Positions 45,627 to 54,584 of a stretch of DNA of 64,000 bases are shown in pieces. The stretch spans positions 1 through 64,000 of the forward strand of contig JAGALK010000111.1 of NCBI GenBank assembly GCA_017625255.1, given 5' to 3'. Under the pieces are notes generated by a model. That model was not told where the DNA came from. It ran no database searches and worked only from the letters and a program-made list of their open reading frames with translations. The stretch comes from Lachnospiraceae bacterium. GTDB lineage: Bacteria; Bacillota; Clostridia; Lachnospirales; Lachnospiraceae. The first letter of the stretch is position 1. The number at the start of each line of letters is the position of its first letter. A program made the translations under genes and the position numbers.

Positions 45627-46095
45627 AGAATTAATCAGACAAAATAAAAAATTATCCATGGAAGAATGTGTACAGGTTCTAAAGACTGAGACTAGAGGCG
45701 TACTGTCTGTAATCGGTGATAATGACTATCCATATGGCATGCCTATGAATCACTGGTACAATGAGGAGGATCAGAAGCTCTATTTTCATTGTGGAAAAAT
45801 AGGACACAGATTAGATGCCCTTAAAAAGAATGATAAAGTATCGTTTTGTACATATGACAAGGGCTATCAGAAAGAAGGTCAGTGGCCATTCAATGTAAAG
45901 AGCGTGATCGTGTTTGGCAGGATGGAGATTGTGGAGGATTTGGAAAGTATCGTAGATATTACAACGAAGCTTAGCCATAAGTTTACTCAGGATGATGAAT
46001 ATATCAGAGAAGAAATTCAAAAGTATGGCAGCAAAACCTTGTTATTAAAATTGACACCAGAGCATATTTGCGGAAAATTAGTGGAAGAGTCATAA
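45619..46095 (+). CDS. pyridoxamine 5'-phosphate oxidase family (NimA-like) flavoprotein
   Basis: A 158-residue split-barrel protein with the motifs [40 protein letters not shown] and [19 protein letters not shown], which resemble the nitroimidazole-reductase-like branch. It probably binds FMN and reduces small molecules. It overlaps the end of the chemoreceptor fragment by eight bases with AGAGGA six bases before the ATG. Confidence 0.85.
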   Translation: MFRELIRQNKKLSMEECVQVLKTETRGVLSVIGDNDYPYGMPMNHWYNEEDQKLYFHCGKIGHRLDALKKNDKVSFCTYDKGYQKEGQWPFNVKSVIVFGRMEIVEDLESIVDITTKLSHKFTQDDEYIREEIQKYGSKTLLLKLTPEHICGKLVEES

Positions 46096-46119
46096 TTGAA
46101 GGAACAAGAGTGTGATAGA

Positions 46120-46449
46120 ATGAAAACAAGAGAAGAAGTACTTAGCTATGGACTTTCCTTTCCAGATACTTATCAGGATGCGCCCTTTCATGATCCGAAC
46201 TGGCAGCTTATAAGAGTTAAGAGTAATAAAAAAGCGTTTTTATGGTCATATGAGAGAGAAGGGAAGATGTGTATTAACATAAAAGTTGACCCAGAATGGA
46301 GAGATTTATGGAGAAATACATATGCATCTGTATTGCCGGGGTATCATCAGAATAAGGAGCATTGGAACACAGTTATATTAGATGGAAGTGTACCGGATAA
46401 AGAAATAAAAAGAATGATAGCAGAGAGCTATGATTTGGTAATTAAGTAA
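46120..46449 (+). CDS. MmcQ/YjbR family protein
   Basis: About 109 residues with the YjbR pattern: MKTREEVLSYGLSFPDTY, APFHDPNWQLIRVKSNKKAF, and INIKVDPEWRDLWR. The fold is a double-wing DNA-binding-like domain of unknown role. The ATG at 46120 matches the usual family start; a TTG at 46096 directly after the previous stop is the alternative. The 3' end overlaps the convergent TSUP gene by eight bases. Confidence 0.82.
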   Translation: MKTREEVLSYGLSFPDTYQDAPFHDPNWQLIRVKSNKKAFLWSYEREGKMCINIKVDPEWRDLWRNTYASVLPGYHQNKEHWNTVILDGSVPDKEIKRMIAESYDLVIK

Positions 46450-47212
46450 AATAATTAAATACCAAAATAGCTCCGCCAAGAATTGTCAATACAACACCCG
46501 TTGCACGGTTTAAGGTGATAGCACTTGCTTTATTTGCGAACTTTGCAGCAATTCTAGCCCATAAAAGGGTAGATAATACACAAAATACCAGATACCAGAC
46601 ATTTGGCATTCCGCCAATAGCAAAATGGCTGATGGCACCTGTAAAGGCAGTAAATGTCATGATAAATACACTTGTGCCAACAGCCGTTTTCAGTTCATAT
46701 CCTAATACACTTGTTAAGATTAAAAGCATCATCATACCGCCGCCGGCACCAACAAAGCCGCAGATAAATCCGATAATTACTCCACAAATAATCGATTGGC
46801 GAATACGAGTGTTCGCATCTATTTTCTGCATAGATTCTTTGGTGGTCATAATCGGTTTTACTATAAATTTGATACCTAAAAACAGGGTCATACAGGTAGA
46901 AAAACTGCCCATAGTAGTATTTGGAACCAGACTTGCCATATAGCTTCCTATTAGTGTAAAAATTAAGACACTAATCATCATAATGATGCCATTTCGAACA
47001 TCCAGATTCTTATTTTTATGGTAAGTATAGGCGCTTACTGCGCTGGCAAGTACATCGCTGGCAAGCGCAATACCTACCGCTTCATAAGCAGGAACTTTCA
47101 AAAAAGTAATCAGCATAGGTGCAATTACTGCAGCCGCACTCATACCTGCAAATCCTGTACCAAGTCCTGCACCAATACCAGCAGTAAAGCAAATAAAAAA
47201 TGCATAAAGCAT
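46442..47212 (-). CDS. TSUP family (TauE/SafE) sulfite exporter-like protein
   Basis: A 256-residue protein with about eight membrane segments in two repeats, each with a Gly-rich motif (GIGAGLGTGFAGMSAAAVIA and GFICGFVGAGGGMMMLLILT). The family exports or imports small sulfur or organic anions; the substrate here is unknown. AAAGGAG precedes the ATG. Confidence 0.9.
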   Translation of the reverse strand: MLYAFFICFTAGIGAGLGTGFAGMSAAAVIAPMLITFLKVPAYEAVGIALASDVLASAVSAYTYHKNKNLDVRNGIIMMISVLIFTLIGSYMASLVPNTTMGSFSTCMTLFLGIKFIVKPIMTTKESMQKIDANTRIRQSIICGVIIGFICGFVGAGGGMMMLLILTSVLGYELKTAVGTSVFIMTFTAFTGAISHFAIGGMPNVWYLVFCVLSTLLWARIAAKFANKASAITLNRATGVVLTILGGAILVFNYFT

Positions 47213-47304
47213 AAAATAATCTCCTTTGTATAAAAATTAAATCAAGTATAACTACCTTAACAGGAGAATTCTAAAATAGCAAATAAAATTTTTATAAAAT
47301 ATGT

Positions 47305-48123
47305 TTATAGTTTTTCTTCATATTCTGAAAGTATCAAAATCACCAAAAATCCAGTTGCAACCATTAGACTGCAAATTATCCATTCCAGTCCTACCGGAAG
47401 TCCCGGAAAGGTTTCATACAAAGAGCCAAGAACAAATCCTAGAATAATAAAATAAGTGATTTTAGGATAATTATCCATAGCAAATTCTAAGGTTTTAGTT
47501 ACTAATAAAATGCCTGCTAAGACACCGAATCCCAAAGGGACAAGAAAACCCATATCAAAAGCAGAAATTGCCTGCATAGTTTTATCGTACAGCCCTAAGA
47601 CTAATAGCAGATAGGATACACTGATTCCCGGCAGCACCAAAGCAATGGCAGCAATTAATCCGGCAATAAATAAAAATAGCATTTGTGATGTGGCATGGTA
47701 ATTATTTGCAGAAAAAACATCCGTTGGAAACAGCGCAAACATAGATACCAAAAGTATTCCAATGAGAATATAAAACAAATAAAAAAAAGAAAAATGCTTT
47801 ACCTTTGCCTGTTTATAAATCAAAGGAACTCCGCCCGCCACAGCACCTAAAAAGAAATACAGCATTGGCTTAGGATAAAGTTCAATAAGGGTCAGCAATG
47901 GTTTGGCAAATAGTAATATACCTATTCCTGCGCCAGCTACAAATTGGATTAAAAAAAGAAGGTTTTTTCGCAGATTGGAAAAAAGTGAACTTACCGCAGA
48001 AATTAGTTGGTTATATATACCAAGAATCATTGCCATAGAGCCTCCGCTGACCCCTGGTACAAGCATGGTTCCTCCAATCACTAATCCCTTCCATAGAGGA
48101 GTAAAAAAATTTGTTTTATTCAT
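47305..48123 (-). CDS. DUF368 membrane protein, likely polyprenyl-phosphate translocase
   Basis: About 272 residues with about eight membrane segments and the DUF368 motifs GGTMLVPGVSGGSMAMILGI and ALVLPGISVSYLLLVLGLYD. DUF368 proteins have been shown to recycle undecaprenyl phosphate across the membrane. The ATG at 48123 is eight bases after AAAGGG; the in-frame GTG at 48132 overlaps that site. It is a single gene. Confidence 0.88.
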   Translation of the reverse strand: MNKTNFFTPLWKGLVIGGTMLVPGVSGGSMAMILGIYNQLISAVSSLFSNLRKNLLFLIQFVAGAGIGILLFAKPLLTLIELYPKPMLYFFLGAVAGGVPLIYKQAKVKHFSFFYLFYILIGILLVSMFALFPTDVFSANNYHATSQMLFLFIAGLIAAIALVLPGISVSYLLLVLGLYDKTMQAISAFDMGFLVPLGFGVLAGILLVTKTLEFAMDNYPKITYFIILGFVLGSLYETFPGLPVGLEWIICSLMVATGFLVILILSEYEEKL

Positions 48124-48255
48124 ACATAACACCCTTTCTATTTATGCAAAAGATGCGCAGTCTGTGCACACTTTTGTAGTATTCATATAGTTTATGTCAG
48201 CACTTTATCTGTCATACATTTTGTCATTTGCAGGGGTTATCTTTAGAAAAGCTAG

Positions 48256-48287
48256 AAAAAATATCAGCCCGGAAATTTTCCGGGCTG
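48256..48287 (-). terminator. terminator of the second Na/Pi cotransporter gene
   Basis: GC-rich perfect arms CAGCCCGGAA and TTCCGGGCTG; on the minus strand they are followed by ATATTTTTTC. Confidence 0.88.
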
Positions 48288-48309
48288 TATCTGGTGTAAA
48301 AGATGTGTA

Positions 48310-49950
48310 TTATGCGTTGGCATCAATTTTTGTAAATGCCTGTCCAATATTTAAGACATGATCACCAATTCGTTCAAAGTCTGTTAAAAGCTCAGAATAA
48401 AGCACGCAGGCTTCTTCTGTACACAGACCCTTACGCATTCGCTCTAAGTGGCTTTCGCGGTAGGTTTTTGTCATATCATCAATCTGCTGTTCCATGGCAG
48501 CAATGTCGGAAAGCCATACCGTCATATCCTCTTCTTTATTCAGCAGCTTCTGAATCGCTTTTTTGGTAAGCTGCTGCATTTCTACCAGCTCATTTTTTGC
48601 ACTGTCAGAAAATACGATAGATTTCCGTCTGATAACATCCATGTAACCGCCGATGTTTACAGCGTGATCTCCGATTCTTTCCACATTTCCGGTAATCAAA
48701 AAATATTGTTCAATGGTAGTTACATTTTGACCACTGTTATTATCTACCAGAATTTTAGAGATATACTGGGAAATCTCTTTATTCAGATTATCAATCGTCT
48801 CTTCTGTTTCATCAATTGGTTTTTCCAAAGCAGAATCAGAAGTAAGTACAGCCTGATAACATCTCTCTAAGTTTTCGCCGGCAAGAGAAATCATGCGCTC
48901 AATTTCCTGACGAAGCAAGTCAATATGAATAGTAGCAGCACCAAGATTTGTGTGTCCTCTTCTGAATTCTTCGTTTAAAGAAGTAAGGATGGAAACATTT
49001 GCTTTTTCTGCTTCTGTATCAGGCAGAATCTTTTCAGCCAGACTAGCAAGCATTGTACCAAATGGCAGAAGAATACAGGTGGTTACGATATTAAAGGTTG
49101 TATGCATATTTGCAATCTGTGCTGCTGGTTTTCCCGGTGTAAAGGAAGCTACAATATCTGTAATCGGAAGTGTCAGACAAAGTGTAGTAAATATCGCTGT
49201 TCCAATTAAGTTAAACATTAAATGAATAATGGTAGTTCTTTTTGCGCAGCGGTTTGTACCGATGGATGCCAAAACAGCGGTAATACAGGTACCGATATTC
49301 TGACCGAAAAGTACGAATACAGCACTGGAAAAAGGAATCAGTCCGTTGGTAGCAAGGGTCTGTAAAATACCTACAGAAGCAGAAGAAGACTGGATAACTG
49401 CTGTAAATAAAGCTCCGGCTAAAATTCCTAAAAGTGGATTGGAGAAAGTAGTCATCAAGGATACAAAAGCATCTAACTCCTGCAAAGGTTTCATAGCAGC
49501 ACCCATCATATCCATACCAATGAAAAGTACACCAAGTCCGGCTAAAATTTTACCTACATGCTGTACCTTTGGTACTTTTAAAAATACAATCATGGCAACA
49601 CCCAGGAAAGCAAATAAAGGTGCTAACATACCTACATCTAATGCAATCAACTGACCGGTAATGGTTGTACCGATATTGGCACCCATAATAATCCATACAG
49701 CCTGTCTAAGGGTCATCATTCCGGAATTTACAAAGCCAACGACCATAACCGTTGTAGCGGATGAAGACTGAATAATCGCGGTGATTCCCGCACCAACAGC
49801 TACGGCTAAAAAGCGGTTGGAAGTCAGTTTTTCGAGAATTTTCTCCATACGGTCACCGGCAACATCCTCCAAACCGTCACTCATCATTTGCATACCGTAC
49901 AAAAACAGTGCAAGACCTCCTAATAAACTTAAAAAGTATGTAATGTCCAT
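48310..49950 (-). CDS. Na/Pi cotransporter family protein, second copy
   Basis: A 546-residue homologue of the protein at 30726-32516, with the same paired QSSSATTVMVVG and QSSSASVGILQ motifs, GANIGTT and GQNIGTC, and a C-terminal PhoU-like helical region (VERIGDHAVNIGGY; FERIGDHVLNIGQ). Unlike the first copy it is outside the pho cluster and no TTTACA array is seen upstream. It may serve housekeeping phosphate flux or export. AGGAGG lies seven bases before the ATG. Confidence 0.92.
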   Translation of the reverse strand: MDITYFLSLLGGLALFLYGMQMMSDGLEDVAGDRMEKILEKLTSNRFLAVAVGAGITAIIQSSSATTVMVVGFVNSGMMTLRQAVWIIMGANIGTTITGQLIALDVGMLAPLFAFLGVAMIVFLKVPKVQHVGKILAGLGVLFIGMDMMGAAMKPLQELDAFVSLMTTFSNPLLGILAGALFTAVIQSSSASVGILQTLATNGLIPFSSAVFVLFGQNIGTCITAVLASIGTNRCAKRTTIIHLMFNLIGTAIFTTLCLTLPITDIVASFTPGKPAAQIANMHTTFNIVTTCILLPFGTMLASLAEKILPDTEAEKANVSILTSLNEEFRRGHTNLGAATIHIDLLRQEIERMISLAGENLERCYQAVLTSDSALEKPIDETEETIDNLNKEISQYISKILVDNNSGQNVTTIEQYFLITGNVERIGDHAVNIGGYMDVIRRKSIVFSDSAKNELVEMQQLTKKAIQKLLNKEEDMTVWLSDIAAMEQQIDDMTKTYRESHLERMRKGLCTEEACVLYSELLTDFERIGDHVLNIGQAFTKIDANA

Positions 49951-50109
49951 GTTTTCCTCCTAATTGTATAAATTGTCTTATTCATGTACATGCGGATTAT
50001 AGTATAAATAGTTCTTTTGTAATATAAAACAAGTCAAACTTTTGCGAAATCTTTACAGAGGAAAATAGAAAAAATAGGTACTATTTACCTAAATTTTAAT
50101 AAAAAACTA

Positions 50110-50137
50110 TTGAAGTACATCAAACAGATGCTATAAT
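50110..50137 (+). promoter_or_regulatory. promoter of the PilZ gene
   Basis: -35 TTGAAG (50110-50115), 16-bp spacer, -10 TATAAT (50132-50137), about 85 bases before the start codon. Confidence 0.7.
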
Positions 50138-50221
50138 AAGATTATTAGGTGGAAATGGCGTATATATGGGAAAGAGGTAAACTATAGGTTAAGCATCAAG
50201 TATGGGAGCGTGGTTTACAAA

Positions 50222-50860
50222 ATGAAGTTAGCAGAGATAGCAGAAGGCAGTAATCTGACATTAATAATTCATAATGATACAAAGCGCATGCGTATGGGGG
50301 CTGTGCTAAAAAAGCATGTGAAAGAAAATGTGGCATTGATTACAATAGAATATGGACAGGGTAAGAGATTAATTTTTGACAATGTTTCTATCAGTATGGA
50401 ATATGAGGGGGATAAGGATGTTCCTATTATATGGAATAATGTCAAAATTACCAATTATCAGTCTGCTTATGTAATGGTTGTGAGTGGTGAGGGAGTTCGT
50501 AATAACAGAAGAAATTCATTTAGAGTCGGCGTATCGAAGCTTGCAAGGGTAAAATCTATGAATGGACCAGGTCAGGTAATGATTAGAGATGTCAGTATGT
50601 CAGGATTTTCCATTACAGACAAATCTTCATCAATCGGATTGAAAATCGGTGATGAACTGAGTGTTTTTTTGGATGATATGGGACATGAATTAGACCTTAG
50701 AGGCAGGGTTGTAAGAATCGAAGAAAAGGACGATGGCTTAAAGATTTACGGGTTTGAAATTTGTAATATGTGCAAGGATTTATCGGCTTATGTTACATTA
50801 AAACAACGAAGAGTCAGAGAGCAGAAGAAAGAAAATGCCAAGCGAGTACGGCGGGCATAG
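50222..50860 (+). CDS. PilZ domain protein (cyclic di-GMP receptor)
   Basis: About 212 residues. An N-terminal YcgR-like beta domain (1-90) precedes PilZ with its two ligand motifs: RxxxR at Arg97/Arg101 (RRNSFR) and DVSMSG at Asp123-Gly128. Both are intact, so cyclic di-GMP binding is expected. With the chemoreceptor and other motility-type genes nearby, it may act as a flagellar brake. The ATG at 50222 is preferred to the GTG at 50210, which abuts the GGGAG site. Confidence 0.85.
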   Translation: MKLAEIAEGSNLTLIIHNDTKRMRMGAVLKKHVKENVALITIEYGQGKRLIFDNVSISMEYEGDKDVPIIWNNVKITNYQSAYVMVVSGEGVRNNRRNSFRVGVSKLARVKSMNGPGQVMIRDVSMSGFSITDKSSSIGLKIGDELSVFLDDMGHELDLRGRVVRIEEKDDGLKIYGFEICNMCKDLSAYVTLKQRRVREQKKENAKRVRRA

Positions 50861-50970
50861 TGTACAGAAGTTTAGAAAAAATTCATTAGTAATCTTTCTT
50901 TACATATATTATAATATACAGGATAATATTACAGTCAAAATATTTTGACGGAAGATGAGAGGAAAGAGAT

Positions 50971-51474
50971 ATGTATGATTTTCAAATTACGGTATTGCTT
51001 GAAGCAAGACCGGATAAGCAGACATTAATGCTTCGGTATGCTTCTTTAGCGGTTGCAGCCCTAGGTTTATTGGCTTGTATCTGGATTAATCCACTGCTTT
51101 GGGCATTGCCGGCAGCGCTTGTGATTTTCTGGTGGTGGAGAATGTGGTTTCATACCAATATGGAGTATGAGTATTTATACTTTGATGGAACCATCGACAT
51201 TGATAAGGTTATAGACAAAAGAAAGCGTAAAAGTATTATGAGTTTTCATATGAATGATGTGATACAGATTGCGCCTGTAGGAGATAGCTTATTAGAAAGT
51301 GCCCATCAGAATCCGAAAACAAAATACATGGATCTCTCCAGCAGAAAGTCCAATCGTAGAGTATACGAAATTGTATTGCAGGAAGCAGGAGAAACCACAT
51401 GTATTCGCTTTGAGCCGGATGACAGATTTTTAGATGGTATTTCTGTAAAATATGGTCGAAAAGTTAAACGATAG
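50971..51474 (+). CDS. small membrane protein, DUF6106-like
   Basis: A 167-residue protein. After about 20 polar residues two membrane helices (about 24-40 and 44-61) are followed by a soluble beta-rich domain (MEYEYLYFDGTIDIDKVIDK). The layout resembles the DUF6106 family of Clostridia; this is from memory and not certain. Function is unknown. It ends 11 bases inside the convergent glycosyltransferase gene. Confidence 0.68.
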   Translation: MYDFQITVLLEARPDKQTLMLRYASLAVAALGLLACIWINPLLWALPAALVIFWWWRMWFHTNMEYEYLYFDGTIDIDKVIDKRKRKSIMSFHMNDVIQIAPVGDSLLESAHQNPKTKYMDLSSRKSNRRVYEIVLQEAGETTCIRFEPDDRFLDGISVKYGRKVKR

Positions 51475-52615
51475 TGAGAAGATATGCCACGCGTGCTTGC
51501 CATGCGTGGTTTTCTTTTGCACATAAATAACCTTTCTTGGATATAGATTCTATTTCTTCCGGTGAAGCTAACAAATGGTAAAGCTGTTGAATCAATCCAT
51601 CTGTATCTAAAACATCATAAAAGCAAAGCTCCTTAGAATGGGTAAATTGTTGCTGCAAAATAGGTGTAGCATCCGTTAAGCAAAGGCTGTGATTAAGCAT
51701 GGCAGAATAAATACGGTCATGGGTACCATTGCAAAATCCTGGCATAATATTCAAGGTGATTTTACTGTTGCGGAATAAAGAAAAAGTATCCCTAAAGGAA
51801 GTATCGTCTATAATTTGGATATTTTTAAAGTCCACAAAAGGGGAATTTCGCCATCCGTTACCACAGAGAGTAAGTGGTAGGTCTGCTTTGGCAATCTGCA
51901 TGAGTATATTTTCTCTTCTAAAGGCGCGCAGATAAGTATCACAAAGAAAACAAGCCTGCATATGTAAAGGAAAGGTTTCTTCTACAATTTCATCCAAGGA
52001 GGGCAAAAGCTGTTTTAAGGCATTTTCCTGAGAAAGAGAAGGGGTATTTTTCATCAAAGAAATTAAATCCTTTGTTAAATCTCCAATAAAAGAGGGAATG
52101 TTTGAAATAGATTCCTCTGCTTGACGAAAATCGGTATAGCTGCCCGAAAATAAAATCTCTATATTTTTAGAAGGATAAGCAGAATTTGTCGGACAGATAT
52201 CCTCTCCCGTCATTGCCCATACATGGACGGAAGAAATATGTGGATAATGTTCTTCTATATAGGATTTATGATTTTTATCTAAGCAGAGTACATGGAAATT
52301 TTTAGGTGTTTGCTTTAGCATATCGTGATGATATAAAGGATGGTCTAGAATTACATCATAAAAAGGAGCATCTATCTGATCTAAAAAATAGGAATCATCC
52401 TCCATGCGAAGCTTTGAAAGCTCTGAGTTAAAGTCAATAATGGCATCAAAATGACTGCCTATATATTTTTCCATATTATCAAGAGGTTCTCTCTGGGCAG
52501 AAAAAATCTCTACTTTGTGTCCAAGTGCACGAAGTGCATTCGCTACGGAATCGGAAAAATAGGTATAGGAATCATAGCAGACGGATTTTAGTTGAAAAAG
52601 TAAAAAATGTTTCAT
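51464..52615 (-). CDS. CgeB-like glycosyltransferase
   Basis: A 383-residue cytosolic protein. The N-terminal half looks like the DUF3880/Rossmann donor region, and the C-terminal third has the retaining glycosyltransferase pattern FRNSKITLNIMPGFCNGTHD followed by NHSLCLTDATPILQQQF. Similar proteins are related to spore-coat CgeB and to flagellin or surface glycosylation enzymes. Acceptor and sugar are unknown. AGGAGG precedes the ATG. Confidence 0.75.
   Translation of the reverse strand: MKHFLLFQLKSVCYDSYTYFSDSVANALRALGHKVEIFSAQREPLDNMEKYIGSHFDAIIDFNSELSKLRMEDDSYFLDQIDAPFYDVILDHPLYHHDMLKQTPKNFHVLCLDKNHKSYIEEHYPHISSVHVWAMTGEDICPTNSAYPSKNIEILFSGSYTDFRQAEESISNIPSFIGDLTKDLISLMKNTPSLSQENALKQLLPSLDEIVEETFPLHMQACFLCDTYLRAFRRENILMQIAKADLPLTLCGNGWRNSPFVDFKNIQIIDDTSFRDTFSLFRNSKITLNIMPGFCNGTHDRIYSAMLNHSLCLTDATPILQQQFTHSKELCFYDVLDTDGLIQQLYHLLASPEEIESISKKGYLCAKENHAWQARVAYLLTIV
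51487..51518 (+). terminator. terminator lying inside the convergent gene
   Basis: Arms CCACGCGTG and CATGCGTGG followed by TTTTCTTTT on the plus strand. It ends the DUF6106-like transcript while lying within the 3' coding end of the glycosyltransferase gene. Confidence 0.8.
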
Positions 52616-52751
52616 TATAAGAACCTCCTTGTAAACTGTTATTAAATATTTTGGAGGATAAAGAATGTAATGTCAAGGTTGGGGAGATAATTTAACTAAT
52701 AACGCACGCATCGGCTCAAATCCATGTCTTTATTTTAGAACAGGAAAACGG

Positions 52752-52780
52752 TTGAATGAATCTTTGGCAGGTAGTATAAT
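52752..52780 (+). promoter_or_regulatory. promoter of the SufC/SufBD unit
   Basis: -35 TTGAAT (52752-52757), 17-bp spacer, -10 TATAAT (52775-52780). The leader after it is about 80 bases and contains an inverted repeat at 52823-52842. Confidence 0.75.
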
Positions 52781-52822
52781 ATGGAAGAATATGTATAATT
52801 CTATATAATACGAAAACCCCGT

Positions 52823-52842
52823 CCGAATAAGACAATATTCGG
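52823..52842 (+). promoter_or_regulatory. inverted repeat in the SufC leader
   Basis: Perfect 7-6-7 inverted repeat, CCGAATA (52823-52829) and TATTCGG (52836-52842), about 40 bases after the predicted transcription start. It could be a repressor operator or an RNA hairpin. I cannot match it to a known Fe-S regulator site. Confidence 0.5.
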
Positions 52843-52869
52843 CGTTAGAAAACAGGGAGGGCATACTAT

Positions 52870-53595
52870 ATGCTGGAATTGAGAAATATATGCTACGAAG
52901 TAGAAGATGATAAGGAGAAAAGAGAAATCCTAAAGGATGTCAACCTTACCATTGAGGATCATTTTGTTGCGATTACAGGACCAAACGGTGGTGGAAAATC
53001 TACTTTGGCAAAGATTATTGCCGGAATCATCACACCAACCTCCGGTCAGATTTTATTAGATGGAGAAGATATTACAGAATTAAGCATTACAGACCGTGCA
53101 AAAAAGGGCATCAGCTATGCTTTTCAGCAGCCGGTACATTTTAAAGGCTTAACCGTAAAGGATTTAATTACTTTAGCGGCAAATAGGCCATTGAATGTTT
53201 CTGAAATCTGCAATATTTTATCTGAAGTGGGATTATGTGCAAGAGAATACATTGATCGTGAAATTAATAACAGCTTATCCGGCGGAGAATTAAAAAGAAT
53301 CGAAATTGCCATGATTACCGCTAGAGGAACTAAATTGTCTATCTTTGACGAGCCGGAAGCAGGAATTGACTTATGGAGCTTTAACAGCTTAATTCATGTG
53401 TTTGAAAAAATGCGAAAAGAAATCAATGGAATGATTTTGATTATTTCTCATCAGGAGCGTATTTTAAATGTGGCGGACAAGATTGTTTTACTTTCGGATG
53501 GCACAGTTTCAGCTATCGGAAGCAAAGAAGAGATTATGCCGAAGCTTTTAGGTACAGAAACCGCTTGCAGAACACTGATGGAAAAAGCAGAGTAG
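52870..53595 (+). CDS. sufC: SufC-like Fe-S assembly ATPase
   Basis: A 241-residue ABC ATPase with Walker A GPNGGGKST, Q-loop SYAFQQPVHF, signature LSGGELKR and Walker B LSIFDEPEAGIDLW; the last is typical of SufC rather than of transporters. There is no membrane partner, and the next gene, 13 bases on, is a SufB/SufD-type scaffold. The pair would form a cytosolic Fe-S assembly complex. No sufS, sufU or second sufBD gene is nearby. Confidence 0.85.
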   Translation: MLELRNICYEVEDDKEKREILKDVNLTIEDHFVAITGPNGGGKSTLAKIIAGIITPTSGQILLDGEDITELSITDRAKKGISYAFQQPVHFKGLTVKDLITLAANRPLNVSEICNILSEVGLCAREYIDREINNSLSGGELKRIEIAMITARGTKLSIFDEPEAGIDLWSFNSLIHVFEKMRKEINGMILIISHQERILNVADKIVLLSDGTVSAIGSKEEIMPKLLGTETACRTLMEKAE

Positions 53596-53608
53596 AGAGG
53601 ATTAATGC

Positions 53609-54526
53609 ATGGATAAGATACAGAAAAATTTATTAGAGCAGGTTGCGGGACTTCATGAAGTACCGGCAGGAGCATATAGCATTCGTTCAAATGGTACAAA
53701 TGCAGGAAGAAATTCCACTGCCAATATTGATATCGTAGAAAAGAAAGACAAGCCGGGAATTGATATCATTATCAAACCGGGAACAAAAAATGAAAGTGTG
53801 CATATTCCTGTAATTTTAAGCGAAAGCGGTTATCAGGAAATGGTATACAATGATTTTATCATCGGAGAGGATTGTGATGTGACGATTGTTGCAGGTTGTG
53901 GAATCCATAATTGCGGCGTAGATACCTCCAAGCATGATGGAATTCATACTTTCCATGTGGGCAAAAATGCAAAGGTTCGTTATGTAGAAAAGCATTACGG
54001 TGAAGGCGATGGTAATGGTGAAAATGTCATGAATCCAACCACTATTATTTATTGTGATGAAAATGCCCAGCTGACAATGGAAACTACCCAGATTAAGGGA
54101 ATTGATTCTACAGACAGAATTACCAGAGGGGAATTGAAAGCCGGTGCAGTCTTAGAGGTGCGTGAAAATATCATGACCCATGGTAAGCAGTATGCAAGAA
54201 CAGAATTTGAGATGGATTTAAATGGAGAGGGCTGCAGCGCAAATGTGATTTCCCGTTCTGTGGCAAAGGACACCTCCAAGCAGGAGTTTTTCTCCAGAAT
54301 TAATGGAAATGCAGCTTGTGCCGGACATAGTGAATGTGATGCTATTATTATGGATGAATCCTGCGTAACAGCAAGTCCACAGCTTACAGCAAACCATGTG
54401 GATGCCAGCCTGATTCATGAAGCTGCGATTGGAAAAATTGCAGGAGAGCAGCTAATTAAATTGATGACATTAGGATTGACAGAAGAAGAAGCAGAGCAGC
54501 AGATTATCAGTGGATTTTTAAAATAA
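53609..54526 (+). CDS. single SufB/SufD-family scaffold protein (SmsB-like)
   Basis: A 305-residue protein with the right-handed beta-helix core of SufB/SufD (GEDCDVTIVAGCGIHNCGVD; TSKHDGIHTFHVGKNAKVRY) and a C-terminal family helix (LIHEAAIGKIAGEQLIKLMT). It is much shorter than usual SufB (about 470) or SufD (about 420). Cys and His residues that could ligate a cluster are present. One short SufBD plus one SufC matches the minimal SMS system described for many anaerobes. Confidence 0.82.
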   Translation: MDKIQKNLLEQVAGLHEVPAGAYSIRSNGTNAGRNSTANIDIVEKKDKPGIDIIIKPGTKNESVHIPVILSESGYQEMVYNDFIIGEDCDVTIVAGCGIHNCGVDTSKHDGIHTFHVGKNAKVRYVEKHYGEGDGNGENVMNPTTIIYCDENAQLTMETTQIKGIDSTDRITRGELKAGAVLEVRENIMTHGKQYARTEFEMDLNGEGCSANVISRSVAKDTSKQEFFSRINGNAACAGHSECDAIIMDESCVTASPQLTANHVDASLIHEAAIGKIAGEQLIKLMTLGLTEEEAEQQIISGFLK

Positions 54527-54545
54527 GATAGCTTTTAAAATAATA

Positions 54546-54584
54546 AAAATGATAGGAAAATCTATGATTTTCCTATCATTTTTG
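54546..54584. terminator. bidirectional terminator after the SufBD gene
   Basis: Perfect arms AAAATGATAGGAAAATC and GATTTTCCTATCATTTT with a three-base loop between convergent genes. Confidence 0.92.

Noticed and set aside
52870-54526. ABC transporter pair
   Set aside because: The second protein has no membrane segments and carries the SufB/SufD core; the ATPase has SufC-type motifs.
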